Assembly: GCF_003660455.1 (NCBI RefSeq)
Contig: NZ_QZVR01000020.1
Span: 1-64,000, forward strand
DNA length: 64,000 bases
Source: Nocardioides ferulae
Lineage (GTDB): Bacteria; Actinomycetota; Actinomycetes; Propionibacteriales; Nocardioidaceae
Direction of reading: 5' to 3'
Every line of letters begins with the position of its first letter. The stretch's first letter is position 1. This document shows, piece by piece, positions 34,237 to 42,435 of the stretch. The translations under genes were made by a program, and so were the position numbers. Under the pieces are notes generated by a model. It had not been told where the DNA came from. It worked only from the letters and a program-made list of their open reading frames with translations, and made no database searches.

Positions 34237-34554
34237 ATGTCGACCCGACTCCACGTCCGGGCGCACGACGGCAACGCCATGCTCGGGCGCATCGTGGCCG
34301 CCCTGGGCCAGCACGAGGTCGACCACTTCAGCTACTCCGTGGGCCGGGAGCAGCAGGCGACAGCCGTGATCGGCGTCCGCGGGGGCTCCTGGCAGGTCGA
34401 TCGGGTCGCGGCGCGGGTGCTGCGGCTGGTCGGCGTACTGGAGGTGGTGGTAGACCCCCCGGCCCCGGCCCCGGCCCCGGCCCCTCGGTCAGAGCCGGAG
34501 GCCGAGGAGCAGCTCGAAGCCCGCCACCCCTCGGGGCCGCTGCCCCGACCGTGA
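34237..34554 (+). CDS. Small ACT-domain protein
   Basis: A 105-residue protein. Residues 1-72 resemble a ferredoxin-like ACT domain of the acetolactate synthase regulatory subunit type (LHVRAHDGNAMLGRIVAALGQ, ATAVIGVRGG). The rest is a Pro/Ala/Glu-rich tail encoded partly by four GGCCCC hexamers. ACT domains bind amino acids and regulate enzymes; no catalytic partner gene is adjacent. A strong GGAGGAGG lies 8 bases before the ATG. It is divergent from the peptide operon, so a role in amino acid sensing is possible but unproven. Confidence 0.7.
   Translation: MSTRLHVRAHDGNAMLGRIVAALGQHEVDHFSYSVGREQQATAVIGVRGGSWQVDRVAARVLRLVGVLEVVVDPPAPAPAPAPRSEPEAEEQLEARHPSGPLPRP
34461..34484 (+). repeat. Four tandem GGCCCC hexamers
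   Basis: The microsatellite lies inside the ACT-domain gene and encodes alternating Pro-Ala. Copy-number change would keep the frame, as the unit is 6 bases. Confidence 0.85.
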
Positions 34555-34570
34555 AGCGCCGGGCCCAACT

Positions 34571-35497
34571 TCAGGCGGCCGAGATCACCGCCTGCGCCAT
34601 CGCGAGCCGGTCTGCGCAGCGGCGCGGCATGCTGGCGCCGTAGTACGGGAAGGTGATCAGGGCGATGAGCAGCGCCCAACCCCTCGAGGCTGTCCACGTG
34701 GCGTCGTCGACGTCGAGCGCCCTCCGGAACTCGCGACGCCCCTCCTCGTCGAGAACCTCCCAGGCGACGATCAGATCCACGGTCGGGTTGCCGATGCCCA
34801 GGCCGCCGAAGTCGAGCACGCCTGCCAACCGGCCCGCATCGTCGACCAGGAGGTTCTCGGCCAGCAGGTCCCCGTGGAACCAGCAGTTGCGCTCATCTGC
34901 GGCTGGGGAGGCCGCGACCGCGCGATCCCAGACCCGGAGCGCTTCGTCGATGTCGATGGTCAGATCGAGCTTCCGGCACTCCGCCGCAGCCTCGCGGAAG
35001 TCATCGTCGAGAGTGCCCAGCGGTCGCCCCCGGTACCACCGCAGGGTCTCGTCGTCTGCTGCCTCAGGAGGCACGCTCATGGCCCGGAGTTCCATCACGA
35101 ACCGTGCGAGGCCTCTGGCGAACCCCAGTGGCGCGTGAGTGCCCACCCCCGGCACTGGAGGTGTCGCACTCGCACCGTCGAGCCAGCGCGTGATCGCCCA
35201 GCGCTCGGGGTAGCCGAGGTCGGGCTCGCCGACGCCGAGGATGGTCGGGACCGAGGCTGTGACGTGAGAGCCCACGAAGGGCAGCCACCGTGCCTCCTTG
35301 TCGATGGTCTCGCCGCCGCCCGGTTGTCGTGGCATCCGCACCAGCAGGTCGTCCCCGAGGCGGAAGAGGGCGTTCGACGAACCCGAGTCTCGAGCGGGCG
35401 TCAGCTCGTGACCGGTGTACTCGGGGAAGGCCCTGTCGACCAGGCGACGCGCCAGCGAGACGTCGATCGACAGCTCGTCGTCGTGGAATGGACTCAC
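34571..35497 (-). CDS. APH-family phosphotransferase (aminoglycoside kinase-like)
   Basis: A 308-residue kinase-fold protein. DSGSSNALFRLGDDLLVRMPR is the nucleotide-loop region with the Lys/Arg-containing strand. The Brenner motif HGDLLAENLLVDD has the catalytic Asp, and LDFGGLGIGNP carries the metal-binding Asp. The wording matches the putative aminoglycoside phosphotransferases common in soil actinobacteria; most have unknown substrates and do not confer resistance. The GTG start (VSPFHDDEL) was chosen over more distal starts because the domain begins right after it. The upstream region holds an interspersed repeat copy. Confidence 0.85.
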   Translation of the reverse strand: MSPFHDDELSIDVSLARRLVDRAFPEYTGHELTPARDSGSSNALFRLGDDLLVRMPRQPGGGETIDKEARWLPFVGSHVTASVPTILGVGEPDLGYPERWAITRWLDGASATPPVPGVGTHAPLGFARGLARFVMELRAMSVPPEAADDETLRWYRGRPLGTLDDDFREAAAECRKLDLTIDIDEALRVWDRAVAASPAADERNCWFHGDLLAENLLVDDAGRLAGVLDFGGLGIGNPTVDLIVAWEVLDEEGRREFRRALDVDDATWTASRGWALLIALITFPYYGASMPRRCADRLAMAQAVISAA

Positions 35498-35528
35498 CGG
35501 GTCATCCTCTCCGCCGTCCGTGGCCTGC

Positions 35529-35553
35529 CCGGTGGTCGAGCTTGCCGAGACCC
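35529..35553 (+). repeat. Interspersed GGTGGTCGAGC repeat, copy 2
   Basis: This copy differs from the other two at one position (GAGCTTGCC instead of GAGCCTGCC). It lies in the divergent gap between the kinase and HNH genes. Confidence 0.85.
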
Positions 35554-35633
35554 TCACCATCCACAACCGAGCATCACACAACCTCATCCACAGATCGAAC
35601 ACCTGCACGAACACGACTGTCGGTGGTCGCCCT

Positions 35634-35639
35634 TAACGT
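35634..35639 (+). promoter_or_regulatory. -10 box of the DUF222/HNH gene (leaderless)
   Basis: TAACGT lies 6 bases before the ATG at 35646 and no Shine-Dalgarno intervenes. Confidence 0.5.
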
Positions 35640-35645
35640 AGTGTC

Positions 35646-36917
35646 ATGACGACGACCAACACACGGGAGCATCCGCTCCAGGCATGCGCCACCGCGATCA
35701 CCGCGGCGCTCGCCGACGTCGTCGACCTCGACCCCACCTGGCTGCCCATCGACACCAAAGCCGACGTGTTGATCGAGCTGGCCCAGGCTCAAGAGCAGCT
35801 GGGCGCGCTGAAGGCCAGAGTGATCGCTGCCTCCGGTGACCTCGCCGACGACCGCGGCGCCCGCTCCGTGGCCTCCTGGCTCGCCACCCAGACCCGCGAC
35901 GAACCCGCCTCCTGCGCCGCCGAAGAGAAGCTCGCCAAGACCCTCGACCGCAAGTACGCCACCCTCGCCTCCGGATGGGCGACCGGTGCGGTGAACCGCA
36001 ACCAGGTCACCGTCATCACCCGAGCGCTCGACGAGCTCCCTCGCCGCGTCGGCGCCGAGGTCCTCGCCGCCGCCGAGACCGAGCTCGTCCGGTTGGCCGG
36101 CCTCCACAACCCCCGCGACCTGCGCATCCTGGGCCGCCGGATCCTCGAGGTCGTCGCCCCCGACATCGCCGAAGAAGAAGAACGCAAACGCCTCGAAGAC
36201 GAAGAACGCGCAGCCCGAGCCAGAACGCGCCTGGTGTTCAAGCCGTTGGGTGACGGCCGCACCCGCATCGTCGCCGACATCCCCGACGCCGTCGCCGCGA
36301 TCTTCAAGACCGCCCTCCACGCCTACACCAGCCCCCGACTCGACCACCACCAGGAAGTTGCCGACGGGCTACCAAGGACCGACCCCGACACCGGCGAACG
36401 CATCCCCCACGACCAACTCCTCGGCCTCGCGTTCAGTGCCCTCGTGGAACACATCCCCACCGATCGGCTCCCCACCCAAGGCCGGACCCCGGTCAAGGTC
36501 GTCGCCACCATCGACCACGACAAGCTCCGTGACGACCTGGGCGCCGCCGGCCTCTCGACCGGCGACCAGATCTCCATCAGCCAGCTCCGCCGCCTGGCCT
36601 GCGAACACAGCCTCCTGCCCGCGGTTCTCGACGGCGAGTCCCAGGTCCTCGACCTGGGCCGCAACCAGCGACTCTTCACCGGCCCCCAACGCATCGCGAT
36701 GGGCCTGGCCCACCACCAATGCCAAGCACGCGGCTGCACCGTCCCCGCCGCATGGTGCGAAGCCCACCACAAGAACCCCTGGGTCAAGGGCGGGCGCACC
36801 GACCTCGCCGACGGCGCCCTGCTGTGCCCCTGGCACCACCACCGCGCCCACGACAGCGACTACGACCAGGCCTGGGCACCCGACGGCACCGTCACCTTCA
36901 CCCGACTCCGAACCTAG
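35646..36917 (+). CDS. DUF222 domain HNH endonuclease-like protein (13E12 family)
   Basis: A 423-residue protein. The large N-terminal DUF222 domain is helical (SVASWLATQTR, AVNRNQVTVITRAL, a charged EEEERKRLEDEE stretch near 180). The C-terminal HNH motif is CEAHHKNPWVKGG...LLCPWHHHRAHD. The family is the 13E12 repeat group, abundant in multiple copies in actinobacteria, whose biological role is unclear. The codon mix (more CAC/AAG, lower apparent GC near 36150-36200) differs slightly from its neighbours, compatible with a mobile history. No flanking repeats were found beyond the interspersed 25-mer upstream. Confidence 0.9.
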   Translation: MTTTNTREHPLQACATAITAALADVVDLDPTWLPIDTKADVLIELAQAQEQLGALKARVIAASGDLADDRGARSVASWLATQTRDEPASCAAEEKLAKTLDRKYATLASGWATGAVNRNQVTVITRALDELPRRVGAEVLAAAETELVRLAGLHNPRDLRILGRRILEVVAPDIAEEEERKRLEDEERAARARTRLVFKPLGDGRTRIVADIPDAVAAIFKTALHAYTSPRLDHHQEVADGLPRTDPDTGERIPHDQLLGLAFSALVEHIPTDRLPTQGRTPVKVVATIDHDKLRDDLGAAGLSTGDQISISQLRRLACEHSLLPAVLDGESQVLDLGRNQRLFTGPQRIAMGLAHHQCQARGCTVPAAWCEAHHKNPWVKGGRTDLADGALLCPWHHHRAHDSDYDQAWAPDGTVTFTRLRT

Positions 36918-36934
36918 ACCGGCAATGCCCCTCT

Positions 36935-37243
36935 TCAGAGGATGAGCGCCGCCCCGATCACAGCGACGCCCGCCGACAGGGCGGCGCCGCCTGCCCACGC
37001 GGCCTGCCCGCGCCGAGAACTCGACAGGCTCATCGCCAGCGCACAACCGGCCTGGGCACAGAACAGGGCGAAGAAGGGGGCCGCTACGGCAGCCCCTGCC
37101 AGGGCCGGCTCGGCCCCGGCATAGCGGCCGTCCTCACTCTCGTAGGTCGCGCGGTAGACGAGGACGACCAGGCACAGCCCGAACGCCGGCGAGAGCCACG
37201 CCAGTAGTCGCGGGAGCTTCCGAGGGCGCGTCACGGCGCCCAT
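36935..37243 (-). CDS. Small membrane protein, 102 aa
   Basis: The protein has a basic N-terminus (RPRKLPR) and three hydrophobic segments: LLAWLSPAFGLCLVVLVYRA, AVAAPFFALFCAQAGCALAM and AAWAGGAALSAGVAVIGAAL. No family is recognised. It is convergent with the HNH gene and 44 bases after the glucoamylase stop region on the same strand orientation. Start choice is uncertain; a GTG three codons downstream is possible. Confidence 0.6.
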   Translation of the reverse strand: MGAVTRPRKLPRLLAWLSPAFGLCLVVLVYRATYESEDGRYAGAEPALAGAAVAAPFFALFCAQAGCALAMSLSSSRRGQAAWAGGAALSAGVAVIGAALIL

Positions 37244-37287
37244 CCTCGCTGACGCGATCCCGGGACCCTCGCGACCGGCTGATCCGG

Positions 37288-39495
37288 TCACCGTAGGTAG
37301 CGGTCGGCCACCAGTGACTGCCGGTCCACCGGCTCTCCCCGCTCGATGGTCCACGCGAGCCGCACCAGCCCCGCATGCGACCAGACCAGCGGCGTAGCGG
37401 CACGTGTGCCCTCGCCAAGCGGGCAGCAGGCCTCGCCCGTCGGCGGGCGGCCGTCCCACACCTGCTCCGAGAGCATGTCGCTGGGTGACGACGCGGCCGC
37501 CATCGCGGCGAGGTACGGCGCGCCGTCCTCGCCCGCGGCGACGGCGTACTCGCCGCGCTCCCCCGTCAGCAGCGGCCAGCCTCGGCCGAGCGTCGTGAAG
37601 GTGCCGGAGTCGGTGATCTCCCACTGGCCGCCGTCGCGGGTCTCGCCGTAGCCGTCGTGGCTGAACCGGCGCCAGAACCGGCCGTTCGGTGTGTCGAACC
37701 CGAGCTCGGCGTCGATCACCGGCAGCGTTGAGAGCACCTCGGGGTCGTCGGGGGCGGTGAGACCCAGCCGGACCAGGTCGAGGAAGCTCGGGTCGACCAC
37801 CGCACGCTGGTCGATCGACCTCGGGCCACCGTCACCCATCGGGTAGCGGCTCGCCGTGTCCGGCTTGCCGTTCTTCGTCAGACGCAGGAAGTACGGGTCG
37901 TCCGAGAGCGGGCCGGTCTCGGTGACGGTCCAGCCCTCGACCCGACGCTGCCAGCGGTCAGCCTTCTCCAGCCAGCGCTTCGCCAGCACCTCCCGGCCCC
38001 GGTCGCGGGCCATGTCGGCGGCCACCACCAGGCCGGCGACCTGCGCGGCGATGGTGCTCGGCGAGTAGCCGGACTGGTTCTCCCACCGCTCCTGCGGCGA
38101 GTACGGCGCCCGGCGCCCGGTCTCCTCGTCACGGAAGCCCACGATGAACTCGGCCGCCTTCCGCACCCCGCGCCAGGTGCGGTCGTCACGCTTGCCGACC
38201 AGCCCCGCCAACACGATCGGCAACGCCACCTCGTCCAGCTGTAGCTCTCCCCAGACCGGGGTGCCGTCGACGGTCGAGTTCTGCGGGAACGACCCGTCGC
38301 GCCTCTGCTGCACCCCGAACAGCCAGTCGACGCTGCGCCGAGCGGCGGCCCGGTCGCCCATCGCCCACAGCGCCGTGCCGAACTGGTAGGAGTCGCGCGA
38401 CCACACCAGGTGGTAGGCGCCCGAGGGCGAGGAGAGGTCCTCCACCTCGTCACCCCACACCCACGGCGCCGAGGGAGAGGCCACCAGCGCGCCCCGGTTC
38501 AGCTTGTCCTCGGCGGCGGCCAGCACCAGCGCCGAGGCGAGGTACTCCTCCTCGACCGCAGCGGCGCTGCCCGGCACCGGCCGGAGCCGGTCCAGGTAGC
38601 CGTCCCAGCCCTGGTCGTACGCCGCGCTCAGGGCGTCCCAGCCGGTCGACCGGGCGGCGCGGGCGTGGGCGGCGGCGGCGCGAGGCGTGCGTCCGAGACC
38701 GAGATGCAGCGTCGCCTCGAGCGGCTGCTCACCCGCAGTGCCGCGCACCCGCGCCAGCTGCACCACGTTGCCCGGGCCCACCCGGCGGTCGCTGCGGTTC
38801 AGGGCGTGGTCGTCACGCAGGTCGCGCCACGGGTCGGTGCGGGTGCCGGCCAGCCCACTGGACCGCTTCCCGAGCGAGGGCTCGGCCAGGAGCATCGACG
38901 AGACCCCCCGGTCGGTGGCGAGCAGGCCCCGCCCCTTGCTGCGCGCCCGGTCGTCCAGCCCGTTGTTGTCGAGCGCCGGATCCAGCAGTGCGTAGAGGCG
39001 GTAGTCGCCCCCGTCGAGCGAGGCGAGCCGCACCCGCACCACCACACTGTCCGAGGCCGGCGACGTGACGTACTCCTCGACGACCTCGTAGCGGCCGTCC
39101 CGGTCGATGTTGACCTGGGTGAACCGCAGGCTGCGCGGATCGGGCCGGGTGACCGAGGTGTCGGTGTGCACCGACGTGCGGTCGGTGAACGTCTCCCCGT
39201 CGGTGACGACGAGCTCCAGGCTGCGGACACTGGGCGTGGAGAGATCGGGATAGAACACCTCGCTCATCCGCCCTCCCTGGAGCGTGAACCAGACGTTGCT
39301 GGACCTGGCCCGCGCGGTGCCGAACCCGGTCTTGTCTCCCTCGGTCCAGGTCGACTTCGCGCCACGGTCGGGTGGCGCAGTGGCCGCCGTGGCGAGGGGC
39401 GTGATGGGCGGCGTGATGGTCGCAGCGATCGCGGTGACGATCGTCGTGGTGGCGGTGAGAGCCAGGGCCGCCGTCCCGAGCAGGTGGCGCTTCAT
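37288..39495 (-). CDS. Secreted GH15 glucoamylase/glucodextranase-like enzyme
   Basis: A 735-residue protein with an N-terminal export signal (hydrophobic core, probable cleavage near residue 35-40). An N-terminal beta domain (about 45-290) follows, with TGFGTARARSSNVWFTL and SEVFYPDLSTPSVRSLEL. A C-terminal (alpha/alpha)6 barrel has WVWGDEVEDLS, HLVWSRDSYQFGTALWAMG and SEQVWDG with the catalytic-acid Glu, then TPLVWSHAGLVRLA. This is the layout of bacterial glucoamylases and glucodextranases that release glucose from alpha-glucans. A CRP/GlxR-like site covers its promoter, suggesting carbon control. Confidence 0.92.
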   Translation of the reverse strand: MKRHLLGTAALALTATTTIVTAIAATITPPITPLATAATAPPDRGAKSTWTEGDKTGFGTARARSSNVWFTLQGGRMSEVFYPDLSTPSVRSLELVVTDGETFTDRTSVHTDTSVTRPDPRSLRFTQVNIDRDGRYEVVEEYVTSPASDSVVVRVRLASLDGGDYRLYALLDPALDNNGLDDRARSKGRGLLATDRGVSSMLLAEPSLGKRSSGLAGTRTDPWRDLRDDHALNRSDRRVGPGNVVQLARVRGTAGEQPLEATLHLGLGRTPRAAAAHARAARSTGWDALSAAYDQGWDGYLDRLRPVPGSAAAVEEEYLASALVLAAAEDKLNRGALVASPSAPWVWGDEVEDLSSPSGAYHLVWSRDSYQFGTALWAMGDRAAARRSVDWLFGVQQRRDGSFPQNSTVDGTPVWGELQLDEVALPIVLAGLVGKRDDRTWRGVRKAAEFIVGFRDEETGRRAPYSPQERWENQSGYSPSTIAAQVAGLVVAADMARDRGREVLAKRWLEKADRWQRRVEGWTVTETGPLSDDPYFLRLTKNGKPDTASRYPMGDGGPRSIDQRAVVDPSFLDLVRLGLTAPDDPEVLSTLPVIDAELGFDTPNGRFWRRFSHDGYGETRDGGQWEITDSGTFTTLGRGWPLLTGERGEYAVAAGEDGAPYLAAMAAASSPSDMLSEQVWDGRPPTGEACCPLGEGTRAATPLVWSHAGLVRLAWTIERGEPVDRQSLVADRYLR

Positions 39496-39502
39496 GCCCG
39501 TC

Positions 39503-39508
39503 GTCGTA
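39503..39508 (-). promoter_or_regulatory. -10 box of the glucoamylase gene
   Basis: TACGAC (minus) lies 7 bases before the ATG and 18 bases from a TTGATT -35-like hexamer. The -10 box is weak. Confidence 0.35.
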
Positions 39509-39511
39509 CCC

Positions 39512-39527
39512 AGTGAGCCAGGTCACA
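39512..39527. promoter_or_regulatory. CRP/GlxR-like operator
   Basis: AGTGAGCCAGGTCACA read on the minus strand is TGTGA-N6-TCACT, nine of ten matches to the CRP/GlxR consensus TGTGA-N6-TCACA. It sits between the putative -35 and -10 of the glucoamylase gene, where binding would repress. Confidence 0.6.
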
Positions 39528-39606
39528 ATCAATGGGTCCGCGCGGGCTCGTTACGCTCGACCCGCGCCGCCCTCGGGGGCGCTGATCCGACGGCGAAGGG
39601 GTGGGT

Positions 39607-40815
39607 GTGTCGCGAGAGACGCTGAGCCGCTCGCCCGCCGTCGTGTCGCTGGTCTGCGGCGTCCTGTCGCTCGGTCTCCTCGCCGTGGTCACGGCAGTCG
39701 GCGAAACGCCCGCGACGCTCCCGTCGCCAGGTGAGGCGGCCTGGTGGGTGGCAGCGGCCGCCCTCTCCGTGCAGGCGGCCAGCCTGACCTGGGCCCGCAC
39801 CCGACCCGTGCCGGCCCTGCTCGGCGTCGGCCTGCCGATCCCCGTGATGGCGGTGGCCGGGGCACTCGACGCGACCAGCCTGACCTCGCTGGCCGTGGTG
39901 GCCGGGGTCTACCTGGCGGCCAGCGCCCACCCGGTCCGGGGCATCGCCTGGCCGCTCGCGGTGGTCGCCGCGGCGATGGCGATCGGCGGCATCGTCGTCG
40001 CCCGGGACCTGGACGCTCCCTGGTACGAGGCGGTCGGCGGCCCGCTCGCGCAGGGGCTGGGCACCGTCGGGCTGACCCTGCTGGCCGCGACCTGGATGAC
40101 CGCCCGCCGTGAGACCCGCGAGGCCCGGGCCGACCAGGTGCGCGCCCTCGCCCGGGAGCAGGAGGCGCTGGTGCAGGCCGCGATCGCGCGCGAGCGCGCC
40201 GACATGGCCCGCGAGCTGCACGACATCGCCGCCCACCACCTCACCGGCATCGCGGTGCTGGCCGCCGCGGTCGAACGGCAGATCGACACCGACCCCGGCG
40301 GGGCGAAGCAGGCGGTGCACCAGGTCCGCGACCAGACGACCGTGGTGCTGCGCGACCTGCGCAGCCTGGTCGGCCTGCTCCGCGACGGGGACACCGCCGC
40401 CGAGCCCCGACCCGAGACCCTGGCCGGCGTCGCCCACCTGGTCGCCGACGTCACCGCCACCGGGCGCCAGGTCGGCCTCACCGTGCTCGGCGACGCCGAC
40501 GCGATGGGCCGCGAGGTCGGCCCGCTCGCCCAGCTCGCGGCGTACCGTGCGGTCCAGGAGGCCCTGGCCAACGCCGGCCGCCACGCCCCCGGAGCCGTCT
40601 GCGAGGTCACCGTCGACGCGCGCCCCGCCGACGCGGTCCAGGTGACGGTCCGCAACGGCCCGGGCACCGGGCGACCGGAGCGACGGGGCGGCACCGGGTT
40701 CGGCCTGCTGGGCATGCACGAGCGCGCCCAGCTCACCGGCGCCCAGCTGGAGGCGGGGCCGACCAACGACGGCGGCTGGCAGGTGACCATGCGACTGCCC
40801 AGGGAGACCACATGA
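39607..40815 (+). CDS. Sensor histidine kinase, NarL/DesK-type (HisKA_3)
   Basis: A 402-residue kinase. It has five to six hydrophobic segments in the first 160 residues and a short coiled region. The HisKA_3 phosphoacceptor motif RERADMARELHDIAAHHLTGI has His in ELHD. An HATPase region follows (YRAVQEALANAGRHA, GGTGFGLLGMHERA). A GAAGGGG site is best spaced for the GTG at 39607; a GTG two codons earlier is possible. Its stop overlaps the response regulator as ATGA. The pair probably controls the ABC exporter genes downstream. Confidence 0.9.
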   Translation: MSRETLSRSPAVVSLVCGVLSLGLLAVVTAVGETPATLPSPGEAAWWVAAAALSVQAASLTWARTRPVPALLGVGLPIPVMAVAGALDATSLTSLAVVAGVYLAASAHPVRGIAWPLAVVAAAMAIGGIVVARDLDAPWYEAVGGPLAQGLGTVGLTLLAATWMTARRETREARADQVRALAREQEALVQAAIARERADMARELHDIAAHHLTGIAVLAAAVERQIDTDPGGAKQAVHQVRDQTTVVLRDLRSLVGLLRDGDTAAEPRPETLAGVAHLVADVTATGRQVGLTVLGDADAMGREVGPLAQLAAYRAVQEALANAGRHAPGAVCEVTVDARPADAVQVTVRNGPGTGRPERRGGTGFGLLGMHERAQLTGAQLEAGPTNDGGWQVTMRLPRETT

Positions 40816-41513
40816 GCGAGCGCAACACCGGCGCCACGACCGGCCCCGTCATCCGGACCGTCGTCGCCGACGACCAGCCCCTGGTCCGGGCCGGCCTGTC
40901 CACGCTGCTCGGCGCCGAGCCGGACATCGACGTGGTCGCCACCGCGGCCGACGGCCACGAGGCGGTCGAGGCCGCCCGGCGACTGCGGCCCGACGTGGTC
41001 TGCATGGACATCCGGATGCCCGGCATGGACGGCATCGCCGCGACCCGCGCCCTGTGCGGCCCCGACGTCGCCGACCCGATCCCGGTGCTGGTGCTCACCA
41101 CCTTCGACATCGACGACTACCTCTTCGGTGCCCTCGAGGCCGGCGCCTCCGGCTTCCTGCTCAAGGACGCCGACCCGGCCGTCCTGGTCCAGGCGGTGCG
41201 CTCGGTGGCGGCCGGCAACGGCACCCTGGGCGACACCCTCACCAAGCGGGTGCTCAGCGAGGTGGTCAGCCGCCGGCGCACCCAGCCGGTGACCGCGGCC
41301 CGCGGCACCGACCTGCTCACCTCCCGCGAGCTCGACATCGTGCTGCTGCTCGCCCAGGGAATGTCGAACGACGAGATCGCGCAGGCGCTGGTGCTGGAGG
41401 TGTCCACGGTGAAGTCGCACCTGGCCCGGATCCTGCCCAAGCTCGGCGTCCGCTCCCGGCTGCAGGCCGCGGTCTGGGCCTACCAGAACCGCATCGTCGA
41501 TCTGCCGGACTGA
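40812..41513 (+). CDS. LuxR/NarL-family response regulator
   Basis: A 233-residue protein. The receiver domain has the acidic pair ADDQ, the phosphorylated Asp in VCMDIRMP, Thr in VLTTFD and Lys in LLKDADP. A LuxR-type helix-turn-helix follows (LTSRELDIVLLLAQGMSNDEIAQAL...STVKSHLARIL). It is coupled to its kinase. A TTGCATC-N4-GATGCAA palindrome in the gap before the exporter genes is the likely target. Confidence 0.93.
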   Translation: MSERNTGATTGPVIRTVVADDQPLVRAGLSTLLGAEPDIDVVATAADGHEAVEAARRLRPDVVCMDIRMPGMDGIAATRALCGPDVADPIPVLVLTTFDIDDYLFGALEAGASGFLLKDADPAVLVQAVRSVAAGNGTLGDTLTKRVLSEVVSRRRTQPVTAARGTDLLTSRELDIVLLLAQGMSNDEIAQALVLEVSTVKSHLARILPKLGVRSRLQAAVWAYQNRIVDLPD

Positions 41514-41540
41514 CCGTCCCAGGCACCGCCCGAGCGGCCC

Positions 41541-41558
41541 TTGCATCGAAGGATGCAA
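41541..41558. promoter_or_regulatory. Palindromic operator upstream of the ABC exporter
   Basis: TTGCATCGAAGGATGCAA has perfect 7-base arms around GAAG. It lies about 50 bases upstream of a TAGCGT -10-like box (about 41608) before the ABC ATPase gene and just after the response-regulator gene. This is the classic position of an activator site. Confidence 0.6.
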
Positions 41559-41648
41559 CGCCGCAGGTTCGCTCTTTGTGCGCTCGTGGCGGGGCCCGCC
41601 GGTTCCTAGCGTCGTAGTCGTCCCGCCCACGACCTCAGGAGCCCTCCC

Positions 41649-42434
41649 GTGACCACCTCCGACGCCCCCGTCATCACCCCGTCCATCCCTCCCCCGACCA
41701 TCACGAGCACGACGACCGCCGTCGAGCTGCGCGAGGTGCACAAGACCTACGCCGGCGCCGAGCCGGTGCACGCGCTGCGCGGCGTCTCCCTCGCCCTGCC
41801 CACCGGCTCCTTCACCGCGGTGATGGGGCCGTCCGGGTCGGGCAAGTCCACGCTTCTCAGCTGCGCGGCCGGCCTCGACGTCCCGAGTGGGGGCCGGGTC
41901 ACGATCGGCGGCCACGACATCAGCACGCTCTCCGCCGACGCCCTGACCCGCTTCCGCCGCGAGCACGTCGGATTCGTCTTCCAGAGCTACAACCTGGTCC
42001 CGCACCTCTCGGTCGCCGACAACGTCGAACTGCCGGTCGTGCTCGCCGGCCGCGAGCCGGACCACGCCTGGCGCGCGGAGCTCCTCGACGCCGTCGGCCT
42101 CAGCGGGTACGACGAGCGGCGGCCGACCGAGCTCTCCGGCGGGCAGGCGCAGCGCGTCGCGATCGCCCGGGCGCTGTTCGCCAAGCCGACGGTGGTCTTC
42201 GCCGACGAGCCGACCGGCGCCCTGGACTCCCGGACCGGGCGCAGCGTCCTGGAGGTGCTGCGCACGACCGCGCAGCGGTTCGGGCAGACCGTCGTGATCG
42301 TCACCCACGACCCCCAGGTCGCCGCGGTGGCCGACCGCGTCGTGTTCCTGGCCGACGGACGGGTGGTCGACCGGCTCGACCGCCCGACGGCGGAGCTGGT
42401 GCTCACCCGCATGCTCTCGCTGGCAGGTGCCTGA
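41649..42434 (+). CDS. ABC transporter ATP-binding protein (MacB/LolD type)
   Basis: A 261-residue ATPase with Walker A GPSGSGKST (about 60-68), Q-loop VFQSYNLVPHLSV, signature LSGGQAQRVAIARAL, Walker B VVFADEPTGALDS and H-loop VTHDPQVA. The wording is that of the FtsX-associated family that drives mechanotransmission or export of peptides, lipoproteins or antibiotics. A GTG start is used. The permease gene follows with 1 base between stop and ATG. The adjacent two-component system suggests induction by a cell-envelope or antimicrobial signal (inference). Confidence 0.93.
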   Translation: MTTSDAPVITPSIPPPTITSTTTAVELREVHKTYAGAEPVHALRGVSLALPTGSFTAVMGPSGSGKSTLLSCAAGLDVPSGGRVTIGGHDISTLSADALTRFRREHVGFVFQSYNLVPHLSVADNVELPVVLAGREPDHAWRAELLDAVGLSGYDERRPTELSGGQAQRVAIARALFAKPTVVFADEPTGALDSRTGRSVLEVLRTTAQRFGQTVVIVTHDPQVAAVADRVVFLADGRVVDRLDRPTAELVLTRMLSLAGA

Positions 42435-42435
42435 C

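Noticed and set aside
34571-35497. Aminoglycoside resistance gene
   Set aside because: The fold is APH-like, but similarity is to broad putative kinases. Nothing in the sequence or context supports a resistance claim.
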